From: MWEI01 sp964600235 | GTDB taxonomy: Bacteria; Desulfobacterota; Desulfomonilia; UBA1062 | Direction of reading: 5' to 3' | DNA length: 64,000 bases | NCBI GenBank assembly: GCA_964600235.1 | Contig: CAZRIV010000013.1 | Location: 74,651 to 138,650, forward strand | Shown here: positions 18,380 to 27,618 of the stretch, one piece after another | Layout: each line of letters starts with the position of its first letter | How positions within the stretch are numbered: position 1 is the stretch's first letter | Notes under the pieces: model-generated | Database searches by the model: none | Told to the model about the DNA's origin: nothing | The model's input: the letters and a program-made list of their open reading frames with translations, nothing else | Program-made: the position numbers and the translations under genes

Positions 18380-18490
18380 ATCGGGGTAAGAATGTTTCAG
18401 CACCTTATATCTTTGATTGCTCGTCCCTTGCTAGGGACATCGCTGAAACTTCCTGTCGCCTTAAGGCGAGGGGTTTCAGCCATCCCCGAT
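18380..18490 (+). ncRNA. Candidate structured RNA element with alternative pairings
   Basis: The segment contains ATCGGGG (18380-18386) pairing with CCCCGAT (18484-18490) as a closing stem, a perfect hairpin GTCCCTTGCTAGGGAC (18423-18438), and GCTGAAAC (18442-18449), which can pair with either GTTTCAGC at 18394-18401 or GTTTCAGC at 18473-18480. The latter choice encloses the palindrome TCGCCTTAAGGCGA (18456-18469). The second hairpin also ends in GGGGTTTCAGCC, much like the IS605-type hairpin 130 bp upstream. Reading it as RNA is inference; it could instead be an inactive transposon end. Confidence 0.4.
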
Positions 18491-18698
18491 GGAGACACTA
18501 ATATTCAGTCACGTTTGTATAACAAAGAAAGACAATACAATGAGAGATTAAAAGCCTTACCCGATCATGCCATAGGTATAGAGTTGTGCAGTTGTCTTAA
18601 TCATATAGTTATATCAAAATCATCCTAGAACTTCTGGCATGATGATTGCTGATTCAACAATACAAAAATGACTTCATAACAGGACATCCTCCTTTCTG

Positions 18699-18735
18699 AG
18701 CTGGCATGAACCAAGACATGCCAGCTTCTTTTGTT
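18699..18735 (+). terminator. Orphan plus-strand terminator
   Basis: AGCTGGCATG, an 8-nt loop and CATGCCAGCT form a strong 10-bp stem followed by TCTTTTGTTT. On the plus strand there is no protein gene upstream of it until 14006, so it would end a non-coding transcript from the 17.9-18.7 kb region. The rest of 18500-19001 has no recognisable gene. Confidence 0.65.
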
Positions 18736-19001
18736 TCACAAACAATATCAAGCCATGAACGTTATGATAAAATTAAGTTTGTTTTCTCTGTAGTTACCGG
18801 CATTATTTCTCAGGAGAGACCTTCGCAGGATGCATAATATACATCAAACTTATTCCAAGAATTTTATGCCCTTCTGATTGCTTATGGCCTCGGTGCGTGC
18901 AAGTCTTCCTTGCCATGATGGTGTTCAAGAGGTATCTTCCGAAAATAGCTTAGCTCCACTGTTGAATGGATAAATGGACTGATCTTATTAATAACAGGTT
19001 T

Positions 19002-20030
19002 TCAGGTTACAAGATCTATCTGCTGGACTGTACCTGCATCTCCTTGTTCGCTTAGATAAATTCCCGTCCCCTTTATCCTGCCCAAAAGGGTATTCGTTCC
19101 TTGTTGACGGAGATCAAATAGGGTTGAACTGTATGATAAATAGATAGCCCCAATACCAACTTCTTTAAGAGATTGCACTCTGCTCATGCCCTGTTCATCA
19201 AATGTCATAATACTGAGCATCTGGTAGGCTTCATCATTTTCATCTATCCATTTATTCCCATCTGAATCAAACCCTTCCAGTTCATCGAATCCGTTCCCCG
19301 TGTTGGGCCCAAATAATTCGGCACCATCATTAACCAGGCCATCGTCATTCAAGTCGATTGTAAGAAATCCACTACCTGGCCTTAAGACGGAGATCTGTTC
19401 CTCTTTGCCGTCCGAATCCAGGTCGAAGGCGAACTTCTTTCCGGAGAGTTCAATTGGACCACCGCTCAAATTTATTACCAAAGGATCTGTTAATGCATCC
19501 CCTGCCCTTATTGTCAGACTGTTCTTTTCTATATACTCCCTACTCATATCAAGACGGAGTGAAACCTCGAATTCCTTTCCATCAGAGGTCATAACAATCC
19601 CTCTCGCAGAAAAACTCAGATCCTCATTTTCCCGATGTACCTGCTCACTATCTATCTCAAGCCCCCATCCCTGACGATCACTTTCTGCTCCCCTTACATT
19701 TCCCGGTCTTCCTTGGGGGGCACTATCTGTTCCGTTATCATCGCCATCAACTTCATCACGACGCACGACTCGGACCTTCCGGCCCGACAGGAGTTCTGCA
19801 ATAAGCTTCTCAATGCTTACATAAAACTCGCTAGAAGGGTCCAGGCCCTCCATCTCGTTTCCACAAGAACAGCTCTCTGTACTTGATTTTGCCGCTTGTG
19901 AGATGCTGACTGTATCTTGAGCACTAGTCTGTTTTGAATTGATCCAAACCCTGACAGATGTACTTGCCTCATCTATTATTGAATGAGACCTCTTTGAATT
20001 CATCGTGATTTGAGCATCGTTTATTATCAT
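19002..20030 (-). CDS. Calcium-binding-type acidic protein of unknown function
   Basis: A 342-residue acidic protein without a visible signal peptide. The C-terminal half, from about residue 185, has the pattern VINLSGGPIELSGKKFAFDLDSDG, then GSGFLTIDLNDDGLVNDGAELFGPNTGNGF and LEGFDSDGNKWIDENDE. These are three EF-hand-like Asp-rich loops found in a widespread proteobacterial family of uncharacterised proteins. The N-terminal 90 residues are low-complexity and may be disordered; a cluster CSCG near residue 54 is the only Cys pair. The gene stands alone. Calcium binding is inferred from the DxDxDG loops; no role is known. Confidence 0.7.
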   Translation of the reverse strand: MIINDAQITMNSKRSHSIIDEASTSVRVWINSKQTSAQDTVSISQAAKSSTESCSCGNEMEGLDPSSEFYVSIEKLIAELLSGRKVRVVRRDEVDGDDNGTDSAPQGRPGNVRGAESDRQGWGLEIDSEQVHRENEDLSFSARGIVMTSDGKEFEVSLRLDMSREYIEKNSLTIRAGDALTDPLVINLSGGPIELSGKKFAFDLDSDGKEEQISVLRPGSGFLTIDLNDDGLVNDGAELFGPNTGNGFDELEGFDSDGNKWIDENDEAYQMLSIMTFDEQGMSRVQSLKEVGIGAIYLSYSSTLFDLRQQGTNTLLGRIKGTGIYLSEQGDAGTVQQIDLVT

Positions 20031-20672
20031 ATTTTGCCTGTAATCATTATCATCGGCAGTTCAAGCACATTGCTCAAGGAATGCTATATGAAGCCCCCTG
20101 CTCAAGTTCATAATCATGGCTGAGAAACGCTGAAGATCCAGTTCTGACATGTCATGGACACTTTCAGCATGATCTTAGATTGTCCCCGAAGAGCCCATGA
20201 CATGTTAGCGCAAGTCTGGTCTCCCCTCACCGCAGTGACTTCCTCAGTTATGAAAGGGTCTCACGCATATACTCAAAAAGAAGCCCTAAAAAGGACACCT
20301 CGATCATACCCGGATTCCTCTTTGTTGAAGTCATTAACTGAATCTGTTGAAAAACCCTGGCACGCTCAAAACTATCAAAATTAGAACATCAAATCAGTAG
20401 CCTCGATCAACATATTTCAAACGTCGAGTATTCTGTGAGGCCGTATTTTCTGCAGCCTTTCATCCATTTGGTTTTTCAACAATCTCACTGAATATCTACA
20501 ACGCTACTGAGAGCAAAGATCTAGGATATTTTCTCTCGTGTTGGGCGTATTCTCCTTGTCATTTCTATACAATACATAATAGAGGTTACTTCAGTATGAC
20601 CTCAGAGAACCGTCCACATTCATTCATAATCCTGACAGGAGAACCCTTGTTGACTAGAGGAGGCATCTAACA
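20031..20672. other. Gene-free divergent region with an 11-bp inverted repeat
   Basis: No gene is supported. ACATGTCATGG (20147-20157) and CCATGACATGT (20195-20205) form an 11-bp inverted repeat with a 37-nt spacer; the left arm is part of the small palindrome TGACATGTCA. The region should contain the promoters for the minus-strand calcium-binding-type gene and for cutA. Confidence 0.4.
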
Positions 20673-20996
20673 ATGAACGACCATGTCACCTATTGTGTTG
20701 TTTTCTGCACATGCCCGACTGAAGAGCATGCAGAGAAGATTGCCAGATCAATCATAAAAGAGAACCTTGCAGCATGTGTTCAAATAAGCCCCATAAGGAG
20801 CTTCTATAAATGGAAAGGGGAAATCTGCAGAGATGAAGAGCATATTCTCTCAATAAAGACAAAATCAGTCTTGTACAAAGATATTGAAGTATTCATCGCA
20901 AAAAACCATCCCTATGAGATACCTGAGATCGTTATGATACCCATAATAGGAGGGCTGGAAAATTATTTCACCTGGATTGACAGCGTCTGCAGGTAA
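20673..20996 (+). CDS. cutA: Divalent-cation tolerance protein CutA
   Basis: A 107-residue CutA1 protein, a small trimeric ferredoxin-fold protein implicated in copper tolerance, although its true role is unclear. Family features are VVFCTCPTEEHAEKIARSIIKENLAACVQISPIRSFYKWKGEI at the N terminus and HPYEIPEIVMIPI followed by YFTWI at the C terminus. AGAGGAGGCA gives a strong ribosome site. The gene stands alone. Confidence 0.93.
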   Translation: MNDHVTYCVVFCTCPTEEHAEKIARSIIKENLAACVQISPIRSFYKWKGEICRDEEHILSIKTKSVLYKDIEVFIAKNHPYEIPEIVMIPIIGGLENYFTWIDSVCR

Positions 20997-21129
20997 TTTT
21001 CATCTCCCGGCCCTGTAATTCTGGATGGTTTGTTTCTTGACACACATGGCCCGTTCCCGTATCTTTGAACACATTATTATTGTACATTTTCATGGATAAG
21101 ACAATGATTCGATCTCATACAGGCAGCCT

Positions 21130-21879
21130 ATGATCGTAAGCTTCGTCCAGACCAAAGGGGGCACGGGCAAAAGCACGCTCGCATTGAACATAGCCTTCTC
21201 CAGACATATTAACAATATGTTCAAATCCATTGCTCTGGTTGAATTGGACCCCCAGGGAACGCTCAGGACCTGGTGGGATGAAAGGTCGGAAGTAGGACGA
21301 AAGACTGATAATATATCATTTCACCATATATCCAGCTCTCAGAAAGAGGTCTTTGCAGATGGCATAAGGTCGATTTCCGCCCACAACGATCTCATCGTAA
21401 TGGATATACCCGGCGAAAGTACAGGCAAGCTCCATACACGCTTTGCCTGCGCGGTATCGGACCTTGTCGTCATTCCCATGAGGACTTCTACCAACGATGA
21501 GGCGGCCTTTGCAGATAATCTCTACCCCATCATCAAAGAGGTTATTAAGATCGACCCAAAAAGGAACGGGAACTTCCATATCCTTCCGTCTTTTACCCAC
21601 CCAAAGGCCAACAAAACCACTATTGCAGAATATTTTAACGCGATCCTGCCACAGAATGTGAGGTGTTTAAACACCGCCTATCCGGAGAGATCCGTGTATG
21701 AGAACTTCAACCGTGAAGGAAACACCCTGGATGAGTATTCCTTATCAGTAAGATCAAATAAACGGCATCACAATCAGTCTCTCCTGGCAATCAGCGACAT
21801 GGAGGAGATCGCAAAAACCATCATCACCTTGTTGGAGAATGGATATGGCACTCCCCAAAAAAAGAAAAAGACTGGATGA
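21130..21879 (+). CDS. ParA-family ATPase
   Basis: A 249-residue MinD/ParA-type P-loop ATPase. The deviant Walker A motif KGGTGKST is at residues 9-16, LVELDPQGTLRTWW is the Walker A' region and LIVMDIPGES the Walker B. Such ATPases position plasmids, chromosomes or protein complexes on the nucleoid or membrane. No parB gene or parS-like repeats are nearby, and the downstream gene overlaps it by 35 bp, so it may act with that small protein rather than in DNA partition. The last residues (KKKKTG) are basic. Specific cargo unknown. Confidence 0.85.
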   Translation: MIVSFVQTKGGTGKSTLALNIAFSRHINNMFKSIALVELDPQGTLRTWWDERSEVGRKTDNISFHHISSSQKEVFADGIRSISAHNDLIVMDIPGESTGKLHTRFACAVSDLVVIPMRTSTNDEAAFADNLYPIIKEVIKIDPKRNGNFHILPSFTHPKANKTTIAEYFNAILPQNVRCLNTAYPERSVYENFNREGNTLDEYSLSVRSNKRHHNQSLLAISDMEEIAKTIITLLENGYGTPQKKKKTG

Positions 21880-22309
21880 AAATCATGTAGTCTCAAGCAG
21901 GAAGAATGACAGGCCTCTCTCCTCCGAGCATGACAAATCTTCAACCGAAGAAGCAGACTACCCAAAAGGCTCCTCATCCAGAAACGACCAGGTTATCAAG
22001 GCATTTGAAATAGTAGAACATATCGAGCAAGTACATGGGAATGTCGTGGAAGATGGTAGGAAACCAACAAGCGCATCATCACAGTGCCAGGCAGACCCTC
22101 AGGAGCCTATGGACCAGGAAGATGTGAAATGGAGTGTATCTCTCGCTTCTTTCCCAGAGAGCGATACGAAAAATCTTCTCACATCAGGACAGAACAATAA
22201 TTCCATACCTGTGATTGAGGTGAAGTTTAAAATACCGTCTTTCTTATGGAAGATACCCGTCCTCAGAGGCCTTATTGAAATCATTCTCACAAGATTTTCG
22301 AAAGGGTAA
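21845..22309 (+). CDS. Uncharacterised partner of the ParA-like ATPase
   Basis: A 154-residue protein not recognised. The start ATG 21845 has GGAG 7 nt upstream; the ATG at 21839 is too close to that site. The N terminus (MALPKKRKRLDE) is strongly basic, the middle is acidic, Ser-rich and probably disordered, and the C terminus ends in an aromatic-hydrophobic stretch VKFKIPSFLWKIPVLRGLIEIILTRF that could be an amphipathic or peripheral membrane anchor. It overlaps the ATPase by 35 bp. Basic N termini often stimulate ParA-type ATPases, so a ParB-like or adaptor role is possible but unproven. Confidence 0.7.
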   Translation: MALPKKRKRLDENHVVSSRKNDRPLSSEHDKSSTEEADYPKGSSSRNDQVIKAFEIVEHIEQVHGNVVEDGRKPTSASSQCQADPQEPMDQEDVKWSVSLASFPESDTKNLLTSGQNNNSIPVIEVKFKIPSFLWKIPVLRGLIEIILTRFSKG

Positions 22310-22483
22310 TTGCTGTTGCATCCGATCCTCTCAGCCACGAAATGGTCGTTCAAAAAAAGAATCATTATCTCATATCGATTAATGAGTATCCGCCGAAATG
22401 ACCTTTGATCTATCCTTTCGTTGTATTTTACCGAAAGAATTGCTATAAAGCGCTCACATTATGAACTCACTGGCCGGACTTCC

Positions 22484-24607
22484 ATGATCACGAAATCAAA
22501 ATACATATCTATCCTGATAATCTCATTGGTAGTTGTTATTCTCTCCTGCGGAAGTGATTCCCTGGCAGCCGATTCCCATAACCCTTCAGACTATGTTAAA
22601 GAACTGACACCCCTGAAGGAACACCAGCGAGTAACATTCGAGGTCATAAGAGAACTCAAGAAAAATCATTATAAGAAGGTCGCCATTGATGATGCCCTTT
22701 CGAGCAAGACCTTTGATCGTTACCTTTCGGATATCGATCCTTCTCACATGTATTTTCTCGCATCTGACATCAAGGAATTCGGGAGATACCGATATAGGCT
22801 GGACGATGGTCTTCTGAAAGGGGATGTGCATCCGGCATTTATGATATTCAACAGATACCAGGAAAGACTTTCGCAAAGACTCATGCTTGTCATAAACAAA
22901 ATCGAGGGTGGACTCAAGGACATCCCCCTGGAAAAAAATGAGTACCTCGAGACGGAGCGGGATAAAGCACCCTGGCCCGTTGATCGATCAGAGATGGAGA
23001 CCCTATGGATCAAGTCGTTCAAGAATGACATTATTACCATGAGGCTCGAGGGAAAACCTATCTCTGAGATCTCAACCACCCTTTCTAAACGCTATTGGAG
23101 CCAGATTAAACGCCTCCACCAAACCACGAGTGAAGACGTATTTTCCATATTCATGAACTCACTGGCAACAAGTTATGACCCTCATACCTCGTATTTCTCT
23201 CCGCGATCTTCCGAAAATTTCAACATTAATATGAGCCTCTCCCTAGAGGGGATCGGCGCCATGCTCACTACCGATAACGAACACACCAAGGTCGTACGAA
23301 TCATCACTGCCGGACCTGCAGACAGATCAAAACAGCTGAAGCCCGACGATAAAATAATTGGAGTGGGCCAGGGACCAGAAGGTGAAATCACCGATGTCAT
23401 CGGTTGGAGGCTCGATGATGTCGTAGATCTTATCCGCGGCCCGAAGAACACCTTGGTACGCCTTAAAATAATACCGGCAGATGCAGGTGATGACCATCAG
23501 ACCAAGGTGATCAAGATCATGCGTGGCACGGTCCAACTCGAAGATCAAGCTGCCAGCAAAGAAGTCATGGAGATAGTACGGGGAGGCAACACCTATAAAA
23601 TCGGCATAATCCGCATACCGACCTTCTATCTCGATATCAAGGCAATGCAATCCGACAGTGACGACTACAAAAGCACTACCCGGGATGTAAAACGGCTTTT
23701 AAGCGAACTCAATGAACAACGTGTGAACTGCGTAATAATCGACCTTAGGGATAATGGAGGTGGATCGCTACACGAGGCGAACACATTGACAGGCTTGTTT
23801 ATCAAGCGTGGACCTACCGTTCTGATACGCTCTGCTGACGGCTCGACAGAAACACTTTATGACCGCGATCCGAAAACATATTATACAGGCCCCTTGGCAG
23901 TTATCGTCAGCAGGTTGAGTGCCTCCGCATCCGAGATATTCGCCGGCGCTATCCAGGATTATGGCAGAGGAGTCATAATCGGAGACAACACCTTCGGAAA
24001 GGGTACGGTGCAGACGCTCCTGTCTCTTTCGCGTGGCCAGCTGAAAATCACCACGGCAAAATTCTATAGAATCTCCGGAGAAAGCACTCAGCACCGGGGA
24101 ATAGTCCCTGATCTGTATTACCCCAGCCTTTACGACAAGGGTTCTATCGGCGAAAGCTCCCTCAAGGATGCCATGCATTGGGATGCCATTAATGCCGTAC
24201 CCCACTATGTCTTTGGAGACATGTCCCCCTACAAGGCCAAACTCCGCTCCATGCATGCCGCACGCATCCGCCATGACCCCGACTACACCTATATATTGGG
24301 GAAAAGCAACTATCTCAAAGAGGTCAGAGACAGGAAAAGGGTCTCCTTGAAGCTTTCCCAAAGACTCCAGGAAAAGAAGGACAATGAAACCCGAAGGATT
24401 AATCTTGAGAATAAGCTGAGAAAGGCCAAGGGTCAAAAGCTTATTACAAACCTCGACCAATTGAATGACGACAAGGATGAATCCCAGCGTACCAAACCTG
24501 CAAAAGATGATGCCGAACTTGTGGAAAGCGGCAACATCCTCGTGGATTTTCTCACCATTAAGAATAAGACCATTCCTTCGCAACAAGCTCAATCGGGAGC
24601 ACAGTAG
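22484..24607 (+). CDS. prc: Tail-specific carboxy-terminal protease (Prc type)
   Basis: A 707-residue periplasmic S41 protease that cleaves proteins at C-terminal tails. The start is ATG 22484 (MITKSKY followed by a hydrophobic segment and LSCGSDSLAA), giving a signal peptide with a possible lipobox LSC; earlier in-frame codons precede the signal. An N-terminal domain (to about residue 240) and PDZ domain (about 245-345) are followed by the protease core. By alignment with E. coli Prc the catalytic residues are Ser481 (in SASASEIF), Asp492 (QDYG) and Lys506 (FGKGTVQ). The C terminus is a charged extension typical of Prc. Confidence 0.93.
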   Translation: MITKSKYISILIISLVVVILSCGSDSLAADSHNPSDYVKELTPLKEHQRVTFEVIRELKKNHYKKVAIDDALSSKTFDRYLSDIDPSHMYFLASDIKEFGRYRYRLDDGLLKGDVHPAFMIFNRYQERLSQRLMLVINKIEGGLKDIPLEKNEYLETERDKAPWPVDRSEMETLWIKSFKNDIITMRLEGKPISEISTTLSKRYWSQIKRLHQTTSEDVFSIFMNSLATSYDPHTSYFSPRSSENFNINMSLSLEGIGAMLTTDNEHTKVVRIITAGPADRSKQLKPDDKIIGVGQGPEGEITDVIGWRLDDVVDLIRGPKNTLVRLKIIPADAGDDHQTKVIKIMRGTVQLEDQAASKEVMEIVRGGNTYKIGIIRIPTFYLDIKAMQSDSDDYKSTTRDVKRLLSELNEQRVNCVIIDLRDNGGGSLHEANTLTGLFIKRGPTVLIRSADGSTETLYDRDPKTYYTGPLAVIVSRLSASASEIFAGAIQDYGRGVIIGDNTFGKGTVQTLLSLSRGQLKITTAKFYRISGESTQHRGIVPDLYYPSLYDKGSIGESSLKDAMHWDAINAVPHYVFGDMSPYKAKLRSMHAARIRHDPDYTYILGKSNYLKEVRDRKRVSLKLSQRLQEKKDNETRRINLENKLRKAKGQKLITNLDQLNDDKDESQRTKPAKDDAELVESGNILVDFLTIKNKTIPSQQAQSGAQ

Positions 24608-24633
24608 CATTCTTAATAACCAGGGAGCGCCCA

Positions 24634-25641
24634 ATGATGATACTGGTAACAGGCGGGACCGGCTACATCGGCAGTCATACATGTCTTGAACTTCTCGAGG
24701 CGGGGCATGAAGTAGTTGTGATAGACAACCTCTCAAACTCCAAAGAGGAATCTCTCAAACGGGCGCAAGAGATTTCAGCCAAGTCCCTCGTATTCCATCA
24801 GGTTGACCTGCTGGACAGGCTTGCCCTGACCGATGTATTCAACCAGTACCAGTTTGATGCGGTGATTCATTTCGCAGGACTGAAGGCTGTTGGTGAATCA
24901 GTCCAGCTTCCATTGAAGTACTATCACAATAACATTACCGGGACTCTTACCCTGTGTGAAGTAATGGCCGAGCACTCTGTTAGGACCCTTGTCTTCAGCT
25001 CTTCAGCTACAGTCTATGGAGACCCTGCTTCTGTTCCCATAAGGGAAGACTTTCCTGTCGGTCCGACAAATCCCTACGGCCGCACCAAACTGATGATAGA
25101 GGAAATCCTCAAGGACCTCTTCATGTCAGATCCAACATGGAAGATTGCTCTGCTCAGGTATTTCAATCCGATAGGGGCTCATGAGAGCGGCCGTATCGGT
25201 GAAGATCCCTCAGGCATACCAAACAATCTCGTACCGTATATAGCCCAGGTGGCGGTGGGCAGACTTCATGAATTGAAGGTCTTTGGCGATAATTACCCTA
25301 CCCCTGACGGGACAGGCGTAAGGGATTACATTCATGTGGTTGACCTGGCACAAGGTCATTTATTCGCCCTCCAAAAACTCACGGCCACTCATGGGGTAAT
25401 CACTTATAATCTTGGAACAGGCCGAGGGTATAGCGTGATTGAAGTCATACAAGCCTTCGAGAAGGCCTGCGGGAGGAAAATACCCTTTAAGATTTCAGAA
25501 AGAAGAGAGGGAGACATAGCCGTCTGCTATGCAGATCCCACCAAGGCCAACTTGGAACTCGGCTGGTCTGCGAAACGAGGCATAGAAGAAATGTGTATCG
25601 ATTCATGGAGGTGGCAGTCAAATAATCCCCAGGGGTATTGA
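24634..25641 (+). CDS. galE: UDP-glucose 4-epimerase
   Basis: A 335-residue extended SDR that interconverts UDP-glucose and UDP-galactose, supplying galactose for surface polysaccharides. The N-terminal NAD motif TGGTGYIGSHTCLEL, FAGLKAVGESV, catalytic SSSATVYG and Tyr-x-x-x-Lys in NPYGRTKLMIE are all present. CAGGGAG precedes ATG 24634. The gene follows prc after 26 bp, so it may be co-transcribed. Confidence 0.93.
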   Translation: MMILVTGGTGYIGSHTCLELLEAGHEVVVIDNLSNSKEESLKRAQEISAKSLVFHQVDLLDRLALTDVFNQYQFDAVIHFAGLKAVGESVQLPLKYYHNNITGTLTLCEVMAEHSVRTLVFSSSATVYGDPASVPIREDFPVGPTNPYGRTKLMIEEILKDLFMSDPTWKIALLRYFNPIGAHESGRIGEDPSGIPNNLVPYIAQVAVGRLHELKVFGDNYPTPDGTGVRDYIHVVDLAQGHLFALQKLTATHGVITYNLGTGRGYSVIEVIQAFEKACGRKIPFKISERREGDIAVCYADPTKANLELGWSAKRGIEEMCIDSWRWQSNNPQGY

Positions 25642-25719
25642 TGGCCACGTACTATTTGAAGATTCCAACCTTCTTGTGTATTCACCTAATATCACTCAAT
25701 GGGTTATTTTAAGGATACC

Positions 25720-26049
25720 ATGAAAACCGGCAAAGATTCGGCACTATCGTCTGCCATAAGGAAACTGGCTGAGAAATACATCTCCAGGTTCGGGCATATA
25801 CTTTCAGTCGAGATAGATTCTTCCACAAGGACCCTCATCGCCCAGGTTCTCCTGAAGGGTGAACCAGACCCCATAGTCTTTAAAGTCATAGGATTCGAGA
25901 TCATTCAACAAGGCAAAACACACCTCGTTATTTTACGGTCTGTCAGCGCATCTCGCCATTGGATGGATACACTAGCTAAAGATTATCTGCAGGGAAGGGC
26001 CTTTAAAATCCCTGCCCCGGTTGCAAAGGCCATATCGCTCCTGGCGTGA
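25720..26049 (+). CDS. Small conserved-looking protein of unknown function
   Basis: A 109-residue protein that is not recognised. The start ATG 25720 follows AAGGATACC; an in-frame ATG at 25699 lacks a ribosome site. The sequence reads as a compact alpha/beta protein: helix (SAIRKLAEKYISRFG), three strands (ILSVEIDSS, LIAQVLLKG, IVFKVIGFEII), another strand (HLVILRSVSAS) and helices, with no Cys and no signal peptide. Proximity to metF suggests nothing specific. Confidence 0.65.
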   Translation: MKTGKDSALSSAIRKLAEKYISRFGHILSVEIDSSTRTLIAQVLLKGEPDPIVFKVIGFEIIQQGKTHLVILRSVSASRHWMDTLAKDYLQGRAFKIPAPVAKAISLLA

Positions 26050-26123
26050 TCATATCCTTGCATTTTATCAAATACTCTTATAGTTTTGTGAACCAACTAA
26101 AAAAATAATCCACAAGGCCAAAC

Positions 26124-27035
26124 ATGCTTGTAAAAGATATACTGCGTGATAACTCCCCCACATTCAGTTTTGAGTTCTTCCCGCCGAAAAACGATGCAGC
26201 ATGGGACCATCTTTTTCATACCATAGCCGACCTCATGCCCCTTAAACCTTCGTGGGTCAGCGTTACTTACGGTGCAGGCGGTTCAACGCGTGAAAATACA
26301 CATCAGCTGGTTATGCGAATCAAGAGGGAGACAAGCCTTACAGTAGTCTCCCACTTGACTTGTGTCGACTCTACTCAGGAGGATGTGTCAAATATCCTGG
26401 AACGCTACGCAGAAAACGGCATTGATAATATACTGGCGCTCAGGGGTGATATTCCCGCAGGCCGTTCCGGCTGGTGCCCCCCCACCGACGGCTTCAACCA
26501 TGCATCAGACCTGGTCGGATTCATAAAAAAACACTTCCCTCACATGAGCGTAGGGGTCGCCGGTTTCCCGGAAGGCCACCCGGAAACCCCGAACAGACTC
26601 AAAGAGATCGATTATCTCAAGGTAAAGGTGGATTCCGGAGCTGACTACATCATAACGCAGCTCTTCTTCGACAACAGGGACTTTTTCGATTTCTGCGAAC
26701 GATGTGTCATAGCCGGCATCACCATCCCGATCATTGCGGGCATCATGCCCATCATAACCAAGAGCGGTATGGTACGGATGGCCGAACTGGCAGCAGGGGC
26801 TCGCTATCCGGCTCAACTCATAAAACTGGTGAATCGGTCTCAATCACATGATGAGATAGAAAAGATCGGTATTGAATGGGCAACGGGGCAGGTCAGCGAA
26901 CTCCTGGAAAATAAGGCGAGTGGGGTACATTTCTACACACTCAACAACGCCCGGGCTACGCTGGGGATCTACAAAGCTCTTGGAGTAAAGGATTCATCAC
27001 AAATGTGCCCCTCCTTGAGACTGCCCGGGTTCTAA
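26124..27035 (+). CDS. metF: Methylenetetrahydrofolate reductase
   Basis: Flavoprotein reducing 5,10-methylene-THF to 5-methyl-THF, used for methionine synthesis and, in acetogens and many Desulfobacterota, for the Wood-Ljungdahl methyl branch. The protein has 303 residues. FSFEFFPPKND at the N terminus, SVTYGAGGSTRENT, LALRGDIP and QLFFDN are the conserved motifs. The ribosome site before ATG 26124 is weak. No other C1 genes are adjacent, so its pathway cannot be decided here. Confidence 0.93.
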   Translation: MLVKDILRDNSPTFSFEFFPPKNDAAWDHLFHTIADLMPLKPSWVSVTYGAGGSTRENTHQLVMRIKRETSLTVVSHLTCVDSTQEDVSNILERYAENGIDNILALRGDIPAGRSGWCPPTDGFNHASDLVGFIKKHFPHMSVGVAGFPEGHPETPNRLKEIDYLKVKVDSGADYIITQLFFDNRDFFDFCERCVIAGITIPIIAGIMPIITKSGMVRMAELAAGARYPAQLIKLVNRSQSHDEIEKIGIEWATGQVSELLENKASGVHFYTLNNARATLGIYKALGVKDSSQMCPSLRLPGF

Positions 27036-27125
27036 TCTCATTTCTCAGCAAAAAATTGATATCGGGGAGCCCCTGAGATTGCCGAGAAAGTAACCTCTTT
27101 AATAGAAAAACGGGATAGGTTCCTT

Positions 27126-27416
27126 ATGGAAGATGATTCCGGCGAAGCACGGCTCATTGTAGACGGAGAACTGGATCTCCACATGTTTCGGCCAAAAGAT
27201 ATCAAAATTCTTGTTCCAGACTATCTTGAGGAATGCCGGGAAAGGGGAATCCTGCGTGTAAGGATCATACATGGCAAAGGGACTGGTAGTCTGCGGAGAA
27301 TGGTCCATACTATACTCGGCAACCTTCCCGGGGTTTGCTCTTATCGACTGGCTTCCGGGCTGGAAGGGGGATGGGGCGCAACCATTGTCGAACTTGCTCC
27401 AGATGAGAAAAAGTGA
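27126..27416 (+). CDS. Stand-alone Smr-domain protein
   Basis: A 96-residue protein consisting almost entirely of a small MutS-related (Smr) domain. The motifs LDLHMFRPKDI (LDxH) and RIIHGKGTGSLRRMV (HGxG) match the endonuclease-type Smr core. Stand-alone Smr proteins are RNA- or DNA-cleaving; some act in ribosome rescue. The start at ATG 27126 lies 90 bp after metF. Confidence 0.88.
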   Translation: MEDDSGEARLIVDGELDLHMFRPKDIKILVPDYLEECRERGILRVRIIHGKGTGSLRRMVHTILGNLPGVCSYRLASGLEGGWGATIVELAPDEKK

Positions 27417-27618
27417 TCAGGCCTCACCTGAACCTATTGGTATCTCAAAAAACAATCTCTGTGTTTGACACATTATTCCCGATACATTCTCATCTTGTTA
27501 TTAATCACTACTTTACAATCGTCATTACAGATTGTTATGTTTCCTTCTTGAAATTACTCATAAGATCGGGGTATGATAAATTCATGTGGTTAAGGTGTTG
27601 ATTCAAACGGATTATACC

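Noticed and set aside
18420..18480. CRISPR-like repeat (palindrome followed by GCTGAAAC)
   Set aside because: The element occurs once with no evenly spaced copies, and no cas genes are in the window.
23768..24736. 322-codon minus-strand frame
   Set aside because: Fully antisense to the prc and galE genes, which have clear catalytic motifs.
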